Assembly (NCBI GenBank): GCA_018343915.1
Contig: JABRWF010000001.1
Coordinates: 3,968,001 to 4,032,000 of the forward strand
From: Agroathelia rolfsii
Lineage: Eukaryota; Basidiomycota; Agaricomycetes; Amylocorticiales; Amylocorticiaceae
Direction of reading: 5' to 3'
DNA: 64,000 nucleotides
Part shown: positions 1 through 10,773 of the stretch, piece after piece
Numbering within the stretch: the stretch's first letter is position 1
Layout of the letters: the number at the start of each line of letters is the position of its first letter
Position numbers and translations under genes: made by a program
Notes under the pieces: model-generated
What the model was told of the DNA's origin: nothing
Database searches by the model: none
Seen by the model: the letters and a program-made list of their open reading frames with translations, nothing else

Positions 1-789
1 GCATATCTTCTAAGGGGAGTAATGAATGCTGAGTGACAGTCGGGTGAGTGGAGTATCATGATGTTGTTGCTGCACTGTTCATTTCTTTACTCGGATCATT
101 CTTTCAAGTTATGACAAGATGATCCAAACGTCTGCTTTCAACTTGAACGGTTGTTGATGTCAATTCTCAGGGGCCAGTGCGATATTCCGGAATTTGCGAC
201 AGAACGGTATGTGGGAAAGGCGAATTATGAGAGCAACAGATGGTGGCGAACAGTGTATAAGGGGGATTGATGCTACGCTTCATACTACAGACATAAAAGG
301 GTTTTCCCTGTGCACTTGCACTTTGTTGGATATCTGTCTGTCTGGTGGTAAGTATACTCGGATGTCTCAAGCGCCCTGGGGGATGAAACTAATTAAGGAT
401 TAAGGCCATTATAGCTCCATTGGGTTTTTCAAGCAGAAAAAAAGTTCATTCGATCGGTGTTTCTAAAAATGATATGTAAATTCCAAGTTCCTGTCCTTCA
501 TTTATGTACGTCCTCCTTTCTTCTAAGCGCTGATGCACCACTGCAACTGATTTAGGACAGGTGCTTCTGAAGGACACACATTCCTGTCTTATTCGGAGAT
601 ACTCGTGATAACATAGTAGGTCCGGTATGGCCCTAAATGTCGTCTCGAGGGATGCCCAAGGCCTTAATCTCAACAAAGCGTTTGTCTTTATGACAGAGAG
701 CGCCTTCTTGTCAGCCAGAATATAAGTTCAGCCTCCTTCCCTGTTATAACACATGATACAAGCCTTTTCCACCCCCACAACTGATAGCT
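1..789. other. no gene recognised
   Basis: Only short overlapping open frames on both strands with no family motif, no convincing splice pattern and no RNA gene. The last tens of bases are the likely promoter and 5' leader of the dehydrogenase gene that starts at 790. Confidence 0.5.
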
Positions 790-2023
790 ATGACAACATC
801 CTCCTCAGCCATTTGGTTTATCACCGGAACCAGCACTGGATTCGGTCGCGAACTAACTCTGGTACGAGACCCAGTATTGTCTTCACGCAGGTGTTATCAT
901 ATACACGTGCTAAACAACACTACAGGCCCTGCTTGAAAGAGGGTATCGGGTAATCGCCGCGGCTCGCAAATTAACCGCTATAGATGATCTCAGGGCCGCT
1001 GGCGCTGTAACATTGACTTTGGACGTTACTAAACCTCTACCAGAGTTGGAAAAAATAGCTCAAGAGGCCATCTCAATATTTGGTCGTATCGACTATCTTG
1101 TGAACAATGCGGGGTACGTTAACTTCCTGCTACATAATTGAGCGATAAAGCTGAAATCTCGGACTGTCTTGTGCCTTAAGCTACGCGTTGCAAGGTACAA
1201 TAGAGGAAAGCACCAATGAAGAAATACTTAACCAGCTAAATACCAGTAAGCCATCACATTGTACATGAGTCTACGCCTCTTCTGATGACATTCATGTAAC
1301 TGTAGATTTCTTTGGTGCTTTGAATGTCACAAAATCATTTCTACCCCATTTTCGATCTAGGCGGTCCGGCATGGTCATTTTCAACGGCTCAATGGCTGGC
1401 TGGATAGTTTATCCCTGTGTAAGCTTCTACCATGTCACCAAGTTCGCTTTAGAGGCCATCGCACGTGGTCTCTCGTTTGAGGTTGCCCACCTTGGTATCA
1501 AAGTCCTCCTCATCGAGCCCGTACGCCGAAATACTGCATCATCAAACGCCGTGAAATCTTGCTTACTGACAAGCGCACAGGGCCACTTCCGCACCTCTAT
1601 TCTACAAGAAGGTCCAAATCCGACTTCCAATAGGGTCCGCGCGTCCAAGAAGATTGATGATTATAAACCGGTTCGCGAGCTTGTACAAGCAACGTTTCAA
1701 AGTATGGATGGACATCAAGTGGGAGATACTAAATTGGCTGTACTTCGCATAATCGATGTAGCCACGGGTACAGGAATGGCGACAGGGAAGCCATTCCCAC
1801 TTCGTGTGGCCCTAGGAGGGTGAGTTTATTCCGTACAATCTTGAACGGAATGTGATACTAAATCATAAATAGTGATGCCGTCGAAGAGATCGAAGAAATC
1901 TGTAAGGAAGAATTGGAAAACATCAAAAAGTGGAAAGACCTCTCTCTTTCGACAGATTCTCCAAATCCCGGTGCAATCCCGTTGCGGATGAGAGATATTA
2001 AACAAGCGCTGGCAAAATTGTAG
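790..2023 (+). CDS. classical short-chain dehydrogenase/reductase (SDR)
   Basis: NAD(P)-dependent oxidoreductase with a Rossmann fold; substrate unknown. About six exons. The start ATG at 790 leads into the cofactor-binding TGxxxGxG motif (TGTSTGFG). The NNAG motif follows in exon 2 near 1105-1115. The catalytic Ser lies in NGSMAGW and the active-site YxxxK is YHVTK (about 1427-1441). The C-terminal exon (about 1873-2023) ends at TAG. Introns start at about 865, 1115, 1242, 1521 and 1820. The 1521-1580 intron is exactly 60 nt and in frame, so a naive reading frame runs through it; splicing it gives the family's EPG motif after the last Rossmann strand, and the decayed copy at 3.1 kb has an intron at the same place. 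Length near 320 aa is normal for a classical SDR. The cofactor motif, Ser and YxxxK are all present, so it should be active. Confidence 0.9.
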
Positions 2024-3134
2024 TGTATGCATAAGTAGGTTAGAACGCATATACATTATTGTATATTGTCATATCCAAACCCCAAATGATATGTAACGAG
2101 TCTAACAATTTTTTAAAGTTACCAACCCTAACTCATGCCAGTGATATATATTCACGGTGCCATACTTCAACGTCCAAAAACCAACTCTGGACTTGGAGCT
2201 TGAAGTATTGAAATAGTATTCGATTAAGCAATATATGGGGCCATATCAATGCTTCTACTACATGGGTGCTACGGAGACTAACAGCTTCCTTTTCCTCAAA
2301 TTTCTTCATGAAAATTATCATTGATCGCTGTTATTCTGGCCTGCTATATCTGTGGTGCAAATCGCAGCCATAACTAGCTCATGCGCTTGACAAACATCGC
2401 AATAGCAATTATGTCACTACTGGCATGGAAAATAATGATACACACACAAAAGATATAACTCATGTATAGTAGCGGGGGAAAAAACCACCCCTGATTTGCA
2501 AATTGTCACAAGTTCTGTACGGATTCTTGTTGTTCATAAGTAAGCGAAAATTTATGTCATAGAGCCAATCGGGACGTCTGTGACATTAGAATGTCCCTGG
2601 CAATCTCCTTATGATAAGCTAAAATCTAAGAGCGCATTGGACGCTCCATAACTAAGGCAGTCTCAGGCAATAAGGAAGCGGAATGAAACAAGCAGATGCG
2701 TGCAAGAACGTGCTGTACATATATACTCGGGCTACTAAGCTCCCCATTAGCAACCCTATACTCACGTGACCTCAAGGCTAGCAGGCGACCATGGAGGGTT
2801 GTAAAAGGCTTCGGAGGGCTCCAGAGAGTAGTAGAAAGAGCATTAGAGGGAGACAAAAGGAGATCAAGGGCCGCAAAAAGCAAGCAGCACAGAAAAGCGG
2901 TAGTGAGTAAGAGGGCAGGAGCCTGAGAGAGCAGAGGGGGTGACAGGGGGTGGAGGGCAGAGAATGGTGGAGGTTACAAATGAGGCAAGACCAGGTCTCG
3001 ATTAGGCATAGATACCACATGGTATATAGTATCTGAAATGCCTGTAAGGCCCCTGAACGAGTTTGGAATTCCACAAACCACTAGGCTAATGTGATCTAGA
3101 TTTTGACTGATGATATATCGATGATAGGCACCAG
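2024..3134. other. no gene recognised
   Basis: About 1.1 kb between the dehydrogenase and its decayed partial copy. The missing 5' half of that copy would be expected here, but I find no TGxxxGxG or NNAG coding remnant, so the duplicate seems truncated rather than just mutated. Short open frames near 2.6-3.1 kb on both strands have no recognisable features. Confidence 0.45.
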
Positions 3135-3812
3135 TTGTGTTCACGCGGCAAGTTCCACTGCCACCACACACTGACCAAATTCCTACCCCACTTTCGATCC
3201 AGAAGGTCCGGAATGATTATCCTCAGTGGCTCATTGACTGGCTGGATGATGTATCTAGGAATCTCCCTCTGCAACGCTACCGAACACTGTTTGGAAGCAA
3301 TTGCAAAGGGCCTCTCATTGGAAGTCGCAGGATTCGGTACTCATCACTGAACCTGTAAGTCGATATGTATATTTGCATTGCTGATTGGAGCTCCCTTAGG
3401 GCCACTTCCCTACCACCCTTATCAATAATAAGCAGAATAACAATACAACTGCGTCGAAACAAATCGATGATTATGCGTCATTTCGTCGAGTTGTAGATGG
3501 ACTTCTCCGTATGGTCGACGGAAATCAGAGAGGAGACACCAAACTAGGGGCGCTTCGCATCATTAAGGTGGCCACAGGAACGGGCATGGCTGCTGGAAAA
3601 CCTCTCCCGCTTCATGTCGCATTAGGAAGGTGTGTTGATTTGGATTCCAATTTTATAGGGTATTGGATTTGAGACTTAATGTTGTAATTTTCAGTGATGC
3701 TGTCGAGGGGATTACAAGAACATGCAAGGATGAATTGGAAAACTAGGAAAGGTGGAAAGAATTTTCTATTTCGACAAATCGTTCAGACACCGCTCTGAAA
3801 TCAAGAATGTAA
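3135..3812 (+). pseudogene. decayed partial duplicate of the SDR
   Basis: The segment from about 3165 reads FLPHFRSRRSGM, then SGSLTGW, and continues closely matching the SDR at 790-2023. The cofactor-binding N-terminal half is absent. The catalytic YxxxK is replaced by CNATE, so both active-site Tyr and Lys are lost, while the Ser region (SGS) remains. The intron after the Glu-Pro codons is kept (about 3357-3400), as is the final intron (about 3631-3694). In the last exon an in-frame TAG at 3744-3746 sits where the intact gene reads ENIKKWK. Translation downstream still resembles the parent, so this is an old tandem duplicate that no longer encodes an enzyme. Confidence 0.85.
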
Positions 3813-3815
3813 TAA

Positions 3816-4197
3816 TACCGCAAATGTATACATGTAGGAAGAGTTAAGATTCATATATATCCATATGGGGGCAGTACGCAGCGTAAGATCAGTGTTAACT
3901 GTTTGCATCACCGTAGGTATTGTATGCACACGATAGATATAATTTCTGTGCAATATAACTATATAAATAGGTACATACATTTACTTCTACTTTTACATCC
4001 ATCCTCTTGTTTAACATATAGAATGCAAGAATAAAGGTCTTAACAAAGCATTACGGAGCATAATGACCAAAGAAAGAAGAAGAAAATACCGAATCTGAAG
4101 TCCGAGCGACCGAAAATATTACGTAAGCCTCTTCGTCCTGACACGTCCCTCTAGATCTGCCTCAAAACTCTGTTACTGGCATCGATCGATAGCGATT
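3816..4197. other. intergenic, 3' flank of two genes
   Basis: AT-rich spacer between the decayed dehydrogenase (+) and the end of the SH3/SYLF gene (-). No ORF or RNA recognised. It presumably holds the polyadenylation signals of the minus-strand gene. Confidence 0.4.
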
Positions 4198-6612
4198 TTA
4201 AGGCACCAGTTCCACAAAATTGGCGGGAAATATACCGGGCATACCGCCGTTTACTTTTCCTGTCCACCTGCGTTCATGTGTTAGCTCGAAAATCGAAACC
4301 CAAGGATGGCAAATCAAAGACGGAGAAACACTAACCAATCGTCCGTGCTCTGGCTCTTTTGAGTTATAACAATCACGTCACCCTTCTTGAATGACAAATC
4401 ACCGCTCTAAATTGCAAGAAGCAAATAATAGGAAATATATCAACAACATGGGAAAAAAAAGGAAGAAATCAGCACGACTTGGTACCTCGGCAGCTTTGAA
4501 ATCATATAGCGCCACCGCACGAGCGACGCCCTCGTGTGGGTTTAGCGGACTCTGTAGACCTGGCTTCACAGCGAGATGTGGCACGCCACTACTACTGGCT
4601 GTCCCGGAGCGTGTTATGCTATTGCTAGCGTTGCTACTTACCGATGCTGCTCTATGGTACATGTCGTGCCGGTCCAAAACAGGCGGCGAAGCAGTGTTGC
4701 TGCGCGAGGAGACGAATATGGTGTCTGTAGCGAAGGTGTCCATGCTACCGCCGTAGGTTCCTGTGCCTGTATTTGAGATTGGTTGCTGGGTGTATGGAGA
4801 AGAAGCTGGAGGGACAGAAGGGGAAGAGAAGAGTCCGTGGCTTTGAGATCTGAGATGGTTGGATGATGACGAGGTGGAGTAGATGGATGTAGGTCGGTTG
4901 AGTGAGTATGCTATAGGAGAAAACTGTGTTGGTTGTTGTGGGGAAGGTTGTAATGAGGATCCTCCGGCGTATGGTGGTTGAAGATTGAACGAGGAAGAGC
5001 GTCCACCAAAGCCATTGTTGGTGTCGAATACACCACCATTACCAAAAGCATGTGAAGATATTGATGTTGCTGTTTGTGTCGTAGGTATGTGCGGCATGGA
5101 GTAGCTAGACCGGTGCGTATTGGCACCTTTCACGTCAGCAGGAGAAAAGTCTGAAGCGAACTTGGTTTCCCAGTTCTTCGTCACGTCTTCATCGTCCTTG
5201 GGAGGAGAGGAACCAGTCAACCAATCTGTCGTGGGAGGCGGCTTCGACGCGGATGCACTGTTCGTGAAACTGGGTCTATCGTCCGAGAGTTTCATGTTCG
5301 CGAAAGATGATGATGCACCCGCAACAGGATCTTCCCTGTTCAAATTCTCCTGGTCGTCGTATTCATCGGCGAAATAGCTACCCCCGTTCTTGGGCTGTCC
5401 CCACGAAGGTGGAGGGAACGAATCCTTCTTTTTCTTCTTGCCGAACGAAGGCGAGAAAAAGCTGTTCCTATTCCCTGGCCCGTTCTCATCTACGGGTGTG
5501 CCGATGCCATCGAATGCATACTTCCCACCCACGGGCGGGGTGGAGCCCAGACCCTCGTCTTCGACCCATTTTCTTGTACCGGGGAGGCCAGTACAGGCCT
5601 CTAGTGTTGATATGAGTGACCTGGCCCACGATGGAGGTGGGACTGCGCCGCTGAGGAGTTGTTTGACAGTGACATCAGCCTCGTAGGCAATGGCATTGGC
5701 ATCTTGACGCTCGACAATAACGGATCCTTCGATGGAAAGACCGCCAAATAGGCCTTTTGTACGAGAGTAGGAATACCTGTTATCAAGTAGGCAATTAGTC
5801 ATTACATAAAACTATAACACTCTATGGGATGATCGGACGTTGGGGCATCACTTACATTGCAGCCACTTTGCCACCCGTGTTGAGTGACCCCATGGCTTCG
5901 CCGTTTCGACCCATAGGTCCGACTGCGATACTCATGTTTCCACCCAGCGTGAGAGACCCGGCGGCCATGAATGATTTCTGTGAGTGTCGTGATTAAATAG
6001 ACTGATGTATTCTCAAAAGCGTTAGGCGCTTACGAGAGCCTGTTGAGTTAAGTTTAGAGTATAAAAATTCGATAGAAAAGAGGAGACTTACAGAACGGGT
6101 GTTAAGCACTACAAGGAAGTCCGTTACTTCAGCCCCTGCTTGACTGCCGAAACCCAATCCCGCAGTACCAATTGCACTGGGGGCAGACCAAGCTGGTGTA
6201 TATACATCAGATCTTAACGAGCTTGGCTGGGGTATTGACGAATGAAAACTTACTGCCATCGTCAAGTCTGGCGATCACTAATCCACTTCCTGCACGGGCG
6301 GAGAATAGAAAGCCGGCTTTGAAGATTGTGAAGATGGCAAAGCCCTTGGCACCCTCGAGAACACTGCGAGGAATGACCTTTTTTGAGATAAAGAGGTATG
6401 GAGATAACCATCAGATTGGCGATCGCAAGCAAAGAGCCCTTTGAATCTTCGACTTACGCCGTCCAGGCCGTTGTTACCTCGATCAACAAAGGACTGAACT
6501 GTGCCAAGAATATGTCAGGAAATATGATTGCAGGGTGAGTACTATACGCACATATCTTGGCAGCCTTGATACATTCTTTAGGAAGTGGTTGTGGTAGGGG
6601 GCTTGTCTTCAT
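4198..6612 (-). CDS. YSC84: SYLF-domain and SH3-domain actin-patch protein (Ysc84/Lsb3-like)
   Basis: Cortical actin-patch/endocytosis protein: SYLF (Ysc84) domains bind lipid and actin, and the SH3 binds proline-rich endocytic partners. About nine exons. Residues about 1-215 form the SYLF domain, with VIPRSVLEGAKGFAIFTIFK, GSGLVIARLDDG, WSAPSAIGTAGLGFG and EVTDFLVVLNTRS in order, then GNMSIAVGPMGRNGEA and GSVIVERQDANA. A long Ser/Pro/Gly-rich linker follows. The C-terminal SH3 is split over three exons: ALYDF near 4498-4512, then SGDLSFKKGDVIVIT, then GGMPGIFPANFVEL, ending at TAA (4198-4200). The ATG at 6612 gives MKTSPLPQPLPKEC, which lines up with the family's short N-terminus before AAKI. 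A near-complete alternative frame through the SH3 intron ends prematurely and was not used. The gene diverges from the membrane-protein gene at 7050. Confidence 0.92.
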
Positions 6613-7049
6613 TTGCTAATAGTGGTCGTCGATGAGACGCTAGTGGCAGAAGCTGGAGTCACTGGCACTGCGGAGAGAGCACGTGCTCAAAGTGGCACGA
6701 CGTCAGCAAAAGAAGCTGTGATCGGCCCGGCGGAAGCATTGTCTGGTAGTTATGCAGGATTACATAATTGCAAGTGGAGGCAGTGCAGCTGCTGAAATGA
6801 TTTATTGATCCCGAGTCGGGGCTTGGTCCTGACTTGGGAATGGGTACACCGTGACTATCGGGCCTGAGGCTGCGACGGTACCGTCCGCGACACTGCTTTG
6901 CTTTGCTCGATACATGCCCCATCTGACGGCAGTCAAGCGCCTTCGAGTCCATCTCCTCCCAATTTTCACCTGCTCTGATCCTTTGTTATTGCATAATCAC
7001 TAGCACTCATCCCAATACACGCCATCCTGAGCGCGCGACGCCTTCAACG
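6613..7049. promoter_or_regulatory. shared divergent promoter region
   Basis: The 437 bp separate the ATGs of the SYLF/SH3 gene (-) and the membrane-protein gene (+), so both promoters must lie here unless they extend into the genes. I see no clear TATA box. A short plus-strand frame at 6613-6795 has no family features. Confidence 0.5.
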
Positions 7050-9509
7050 ATGCATCTATCGCCAATACAAATCTTCTATGCCGCTCTCCACGTTTCTCTC
7101 GTAACAGCGACAAATCCTGGTTACTTGGATCAGGTGTGTGGATTTGACGTGGTAGCCCTGGGCGACTGCCTTATGTCATTTCTACTATCAGGGCTTTTAC
7201 TTCAGCTACACCCCATCTTCAGACCCAGTCGCCATTCCTGTGACAGGTGAGCCCATGATAAATGTCGATAGACTAGTCTATCGCCGGCAATGTATGACAA
7301 TTTAACGCAACTTTCATTCTCAAACAGCACAATGCGATGCTATCAACATTACTTGGTCTCGAAGTGCTGCTACTGGGTATGCTTGTCCCAGTCTTTTATC
7401 CATTCGTGCATCTTAAACCCATTCGACTTTTAAAGACCCAGCCCAACGGCTCCGTACTATCTGCTAATCTACACTTCGTAAGCTCGGCTTCTTGGTTATT
7501 CCATCTCTAAAAACCGACCTCGCATCTTTAGCACATTTATTGTGCCGTTTACCATTGCTGCTGGCAGCGGACTCGCTTTTGTGAGTGCGGAGGATTGTTT
7601 GTAGTCGAAATTAGCGCGCTTCTTTCCGATTGATTTACGCTTCTTTTTTCTCCCAGAATTGGCAAGTTCCATTCGCTCCAGGAACCCAGGTGAGACAAGA
7701 TATCTTGTCCCATGATGTCTGGATTTACCTGCTAATGAAATCTCAAGTATCAAATTTGCATGGTAATCACTGCTGTTTACATACAAAATTGCAAATCAGG
7801 ATTTACCTACTTTGCCTCTCGTAGTTCGACAGTCAAGGGGTTACTGGTGGATGTCAGGACAAGTACACAGTTATACCTGCTTTGACGTCAAATGTTTCAT
7901 GCCCAAATGTGACTTTCCCCGCTGGCGCCATGGATGTTGACGGGGAAGTTGATAATGGTCCATTATCACAGTACGGATGGATTGACCAGGTAAGTTTATG
8001 ATCGCTGATGGAACTCTAAAAACCTATTCCCTTATATATCGTTTATTTGATAGTGTACCGATCTATCTGTCACTCCAAAGAATGGGACCCCTCCATACAC
8101 GCTCACAGTGAGTACCAGGTCGTAAGAGTCCATCTGCCCAGTACTCACATTCTTGGCTCTTATCCAGATTGCACCCACCCTTCATCCTCCTATGAACATT
8201 ACATCAAATGATATGAGTGCTATTAATTACACAGTCGACCTTGTGTGTATTCTCTCTTCCATATCACGTCATTTTCTAACAATCGTACTCCCAATTAGTC
8301 ATGGGCCTCTCAATTCTTCATCAGCCTTGTCGACTCAGAAGGCAACCGGTGGTCTCAAGGCCCTCTACATAGCGGTGGAAATGGCCCCACAAATTGCCTC
8401 GCCCTAGGTGAAAAGTCAGTTAAGCCTTTACTATCATATTTTTCTATTCAAGCCTTACGCAAACTTCTTCACTACAATGTTTTCTTTACTATTACAGTAA
8501 AAAGGGCATCTCCGCATGGGTCATAGCCGTCAGTGCTATTGCCGCCTTTGTCATTGGTACTCTCGGCGCCATACTCGCTACTTCCACCTGGATGAGACGT
8601 CGTGCCAAGAACATAGGACATCATCTCGATGATAGTGGGATACATTCTCCGGAATCCAAGGAAAACATGCTTCCCATTGCCAGCGAAAACCGGCCACGAC
8701 TACAACAACTGTCAACGACGAGCAGTAATACCAACAACATTTCACTGGTTGAGGAGTTCCCGTTGCACCTTTCTAGTTCTTCGTCGAGTAAGCAAGGTTG
8801 GTCTAAAACTACCCATCACATTAATACAAACACTAATGCTGAAAGAACAGGCGCACGTAATGCAGCAACTACTTCATCTTCCGCACGACAGGGCGCATCA
8901 TCCGCTCTGATCGGCAATGAGTACCACATAGAGCCGTTCATACCATCTGGCGAGTTTGGTCATCTCTCTTCGGGGCGCCACGCTGGTGCGGACTCGAGTA
9001 CTACCATCACCAGTGGAAGCAGCGGTGCAGGCCCGTTACCGTTATCACCGGGAGCGCGCAACGATGCATCACATCATAATAATCATCAACCAGCAAGCCC
9101 TCCCGGGACCGGCGGCGGCGCGAATCCATTTGGGCCACACTCACCTGGGCAGCAGGTTTATGTCGTGCATCACGATGGGGGTCGTGCGCCCGTGACGGTG
9201 TTTGCGGCTGAGGGCGCCGAGGTCGTCGAGCTCCCTCCGGATTATTTTGACCAGGCTCGGGCTCGAGGTGGGGAGGGGGATCCTATGCCCAACTCGCAAC
9301 AACTACAGCAGCAGCAGCGGCAGCAACAAGCCGTATCATCAACACGGCAAAACAATGGCTTCGGTGCGGAGGGTGAAGAGATAGGGATGACGATGAGTGG
9401 TGGTAGTGCTAGGAGGCCATTGCCGGCACCTGGGCAAAGGGCGATTCCTCCAGCGCAAAGGTCGACGAGGCAGCCTGGCGAGGCTAGGAAGCCACCAAGA
9501 GGCCCTTAA
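7050..9509 (+). CDS. single-pass membrane protein with secreted N-terminal domain and low-complexity tail
   Basis: Function unknown. About ten exons, roughly 575 aa. The ATG at 7050 opens a hydrophobic signal peptide (MHLSPIQIFYAALHVSLVTA). The extracellular part (residues about 22-240) has NxS/T sites and scattered Cys. One membrane helix follows (GISAWVIAVSAIAAFVIGTL, about 8508-8570), then Arg-rich MRRRAK as a stop-transfer signal. The tail of about 300 aa is rich in Ser, Gly, Pro and Gln, with a Gln-rich stretch near 9290-9330. Introns are 45-75 nt with GT-AG borders; the exons joined across them form one frame to TAA at 9507-9509. The architecture (signal peptide, exodomain, one helix, disordered tail) resembles fungal cell-wall sensor-like proteins, but I see no WSC or Mid2 Cys pattern, so this is only an analogy. 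Confidence 0.8.
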
Positions 9510-9890
9510 TCTTTCAAATTGACCATGCTTTGCTGAGTTTATACCATAACCCGCGTGTTTGCTCCTCAAATTCTCAATTCGCTCAGACTCGTTTCTTCCC
9601 ATTCACAGATAATGAAGGTAGCCTGAGCACAGTATTCTTTTTCCTGGCCTTTCTTTCTTTACTCGCTGAATCCTCCTCTTTCGCCAATTGTCTTCTTGTT
9701 TTGTTTTCTTTAGCTTCATTTGTTGTTATTCCCCTATCCCTAGTTCCTAACCTCTCGTAATCCCTTTCTTTCTCTTTACCCGGGATGCCTTGATGTTTGT
9801 TTGTTTTACTAATTACGGGACTTCGTAATATTTACCGATCAGGTTATCTTCTATTGACACCCCCTATCCTTGCTTATTTCCTCAGCCCTA
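9510..9890. other. 3' flank of the membrane-protein gene
   Basis: T-rich and C-rich sequence with no gene; probably 3' UTR and terminator. It ends at the outer edge of the foldback element at 9891. Confidence 0.4.
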
Positions 9891-10610
9891 TGTACAAGTG
9901 ATTGAAAAAAGCTTAGGCATAGCACAAAAACCATACAAATTTGTTGATTTCACCTACTTCCACACTATTTCTTCTCAATTAAAAATTCATGCAGTACCTT
10001 TCAAGTGCCCTCCAGAGTCCTGCATGGTTAGTTTTACATAAATTCCATCGGTCAATGACTATGAGCAATATATATTGGAAAACAAACTTTACAGTCCCAG
10101 CTTTTTTTTTTTTTTTGAGAGAGAGAGAAAACATTTTCCCCTGCAAAGTATATACTGAGAAAATTCCATGACAAAAAAACATCTGGTGAGGCATAGAAAT
10201 TCCAGTAGTTGACGGTTCTTCGTACAATGATATAGGCTGGGCCGCAAAAGCAGCAAAAACCGTCGACTACTGGAATTTCTACAGCCTCACCAGATGTTTT
10301 TTTATGTCATGGAATTTTTTCCCCAGCATATCATATACCTTGCAGGAAAAATATTTTTACTAGAAAAAAAACTGGGACTATAAAGTTTGTTTTCCGGCAT
10401 ATATACACTCTACATGTATACACATATATTGCTCATAGTCGCTGAACAATGGGATTTTTATGTAAAACTAATTATACAGGGTACTGGAGGGCACTTGAAA
10501 GGGACTATATAATTTTTTTGCTTGAGAAGAAACGGCATGGAAGTAGGTGCAATCAGCAAATTTGTATGGTCTTTGTGCTGTGCCTGAACTTTTTTTCGAT
10601 CACTTGTACA
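9891..10610. repeat. 720-bp foldback (long inverted-repeat) element
   Basis: The left arm (9891 to about 10217) and right arm (about 10258-10610) are imperfect reverse complements over more than 320 nt, separated by about 40 nt. Matching blocks include the outer TGTACAAGTG / CACTTGTACA, AAATTTG / CAAATTT, CAAGTGCCCTCCAG, TTAGTTTTACATAA, AAAACAAACTTTA and ACATCTGGTGAGGC. No coding capacity. It has the form of a MITE or foldback transposon in the gap between two convergent genes. The outermost TGTACA is itself palindromic, so it could be terminal repeat or a 6-bp target duplication; the sequence alone cannot tell. Confidence 0.88.
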
Positions 10611-10773
10611 CAAATATTGCGCAGACGTCAAATATTCGCAGCGATAAGTTAAACATTGAATCAAAAATTCATTTGAACAAAGTTCAGCCTGGTGGACACC
10701 AGGGCGCAAGAGGAGAGAGGAGGGGTGTGTGACATGGTTCATCTTTGAATATCAAATCAACGGTTCACGATTG

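Noticed and set aside
5120..5686. Overlapping plus-strand frames opposite the SYLF/SH3 gene.
   Set aside because: Shadows of a low-complexity Ser/Pro-rich exon on the other strand, with no motif of their own.
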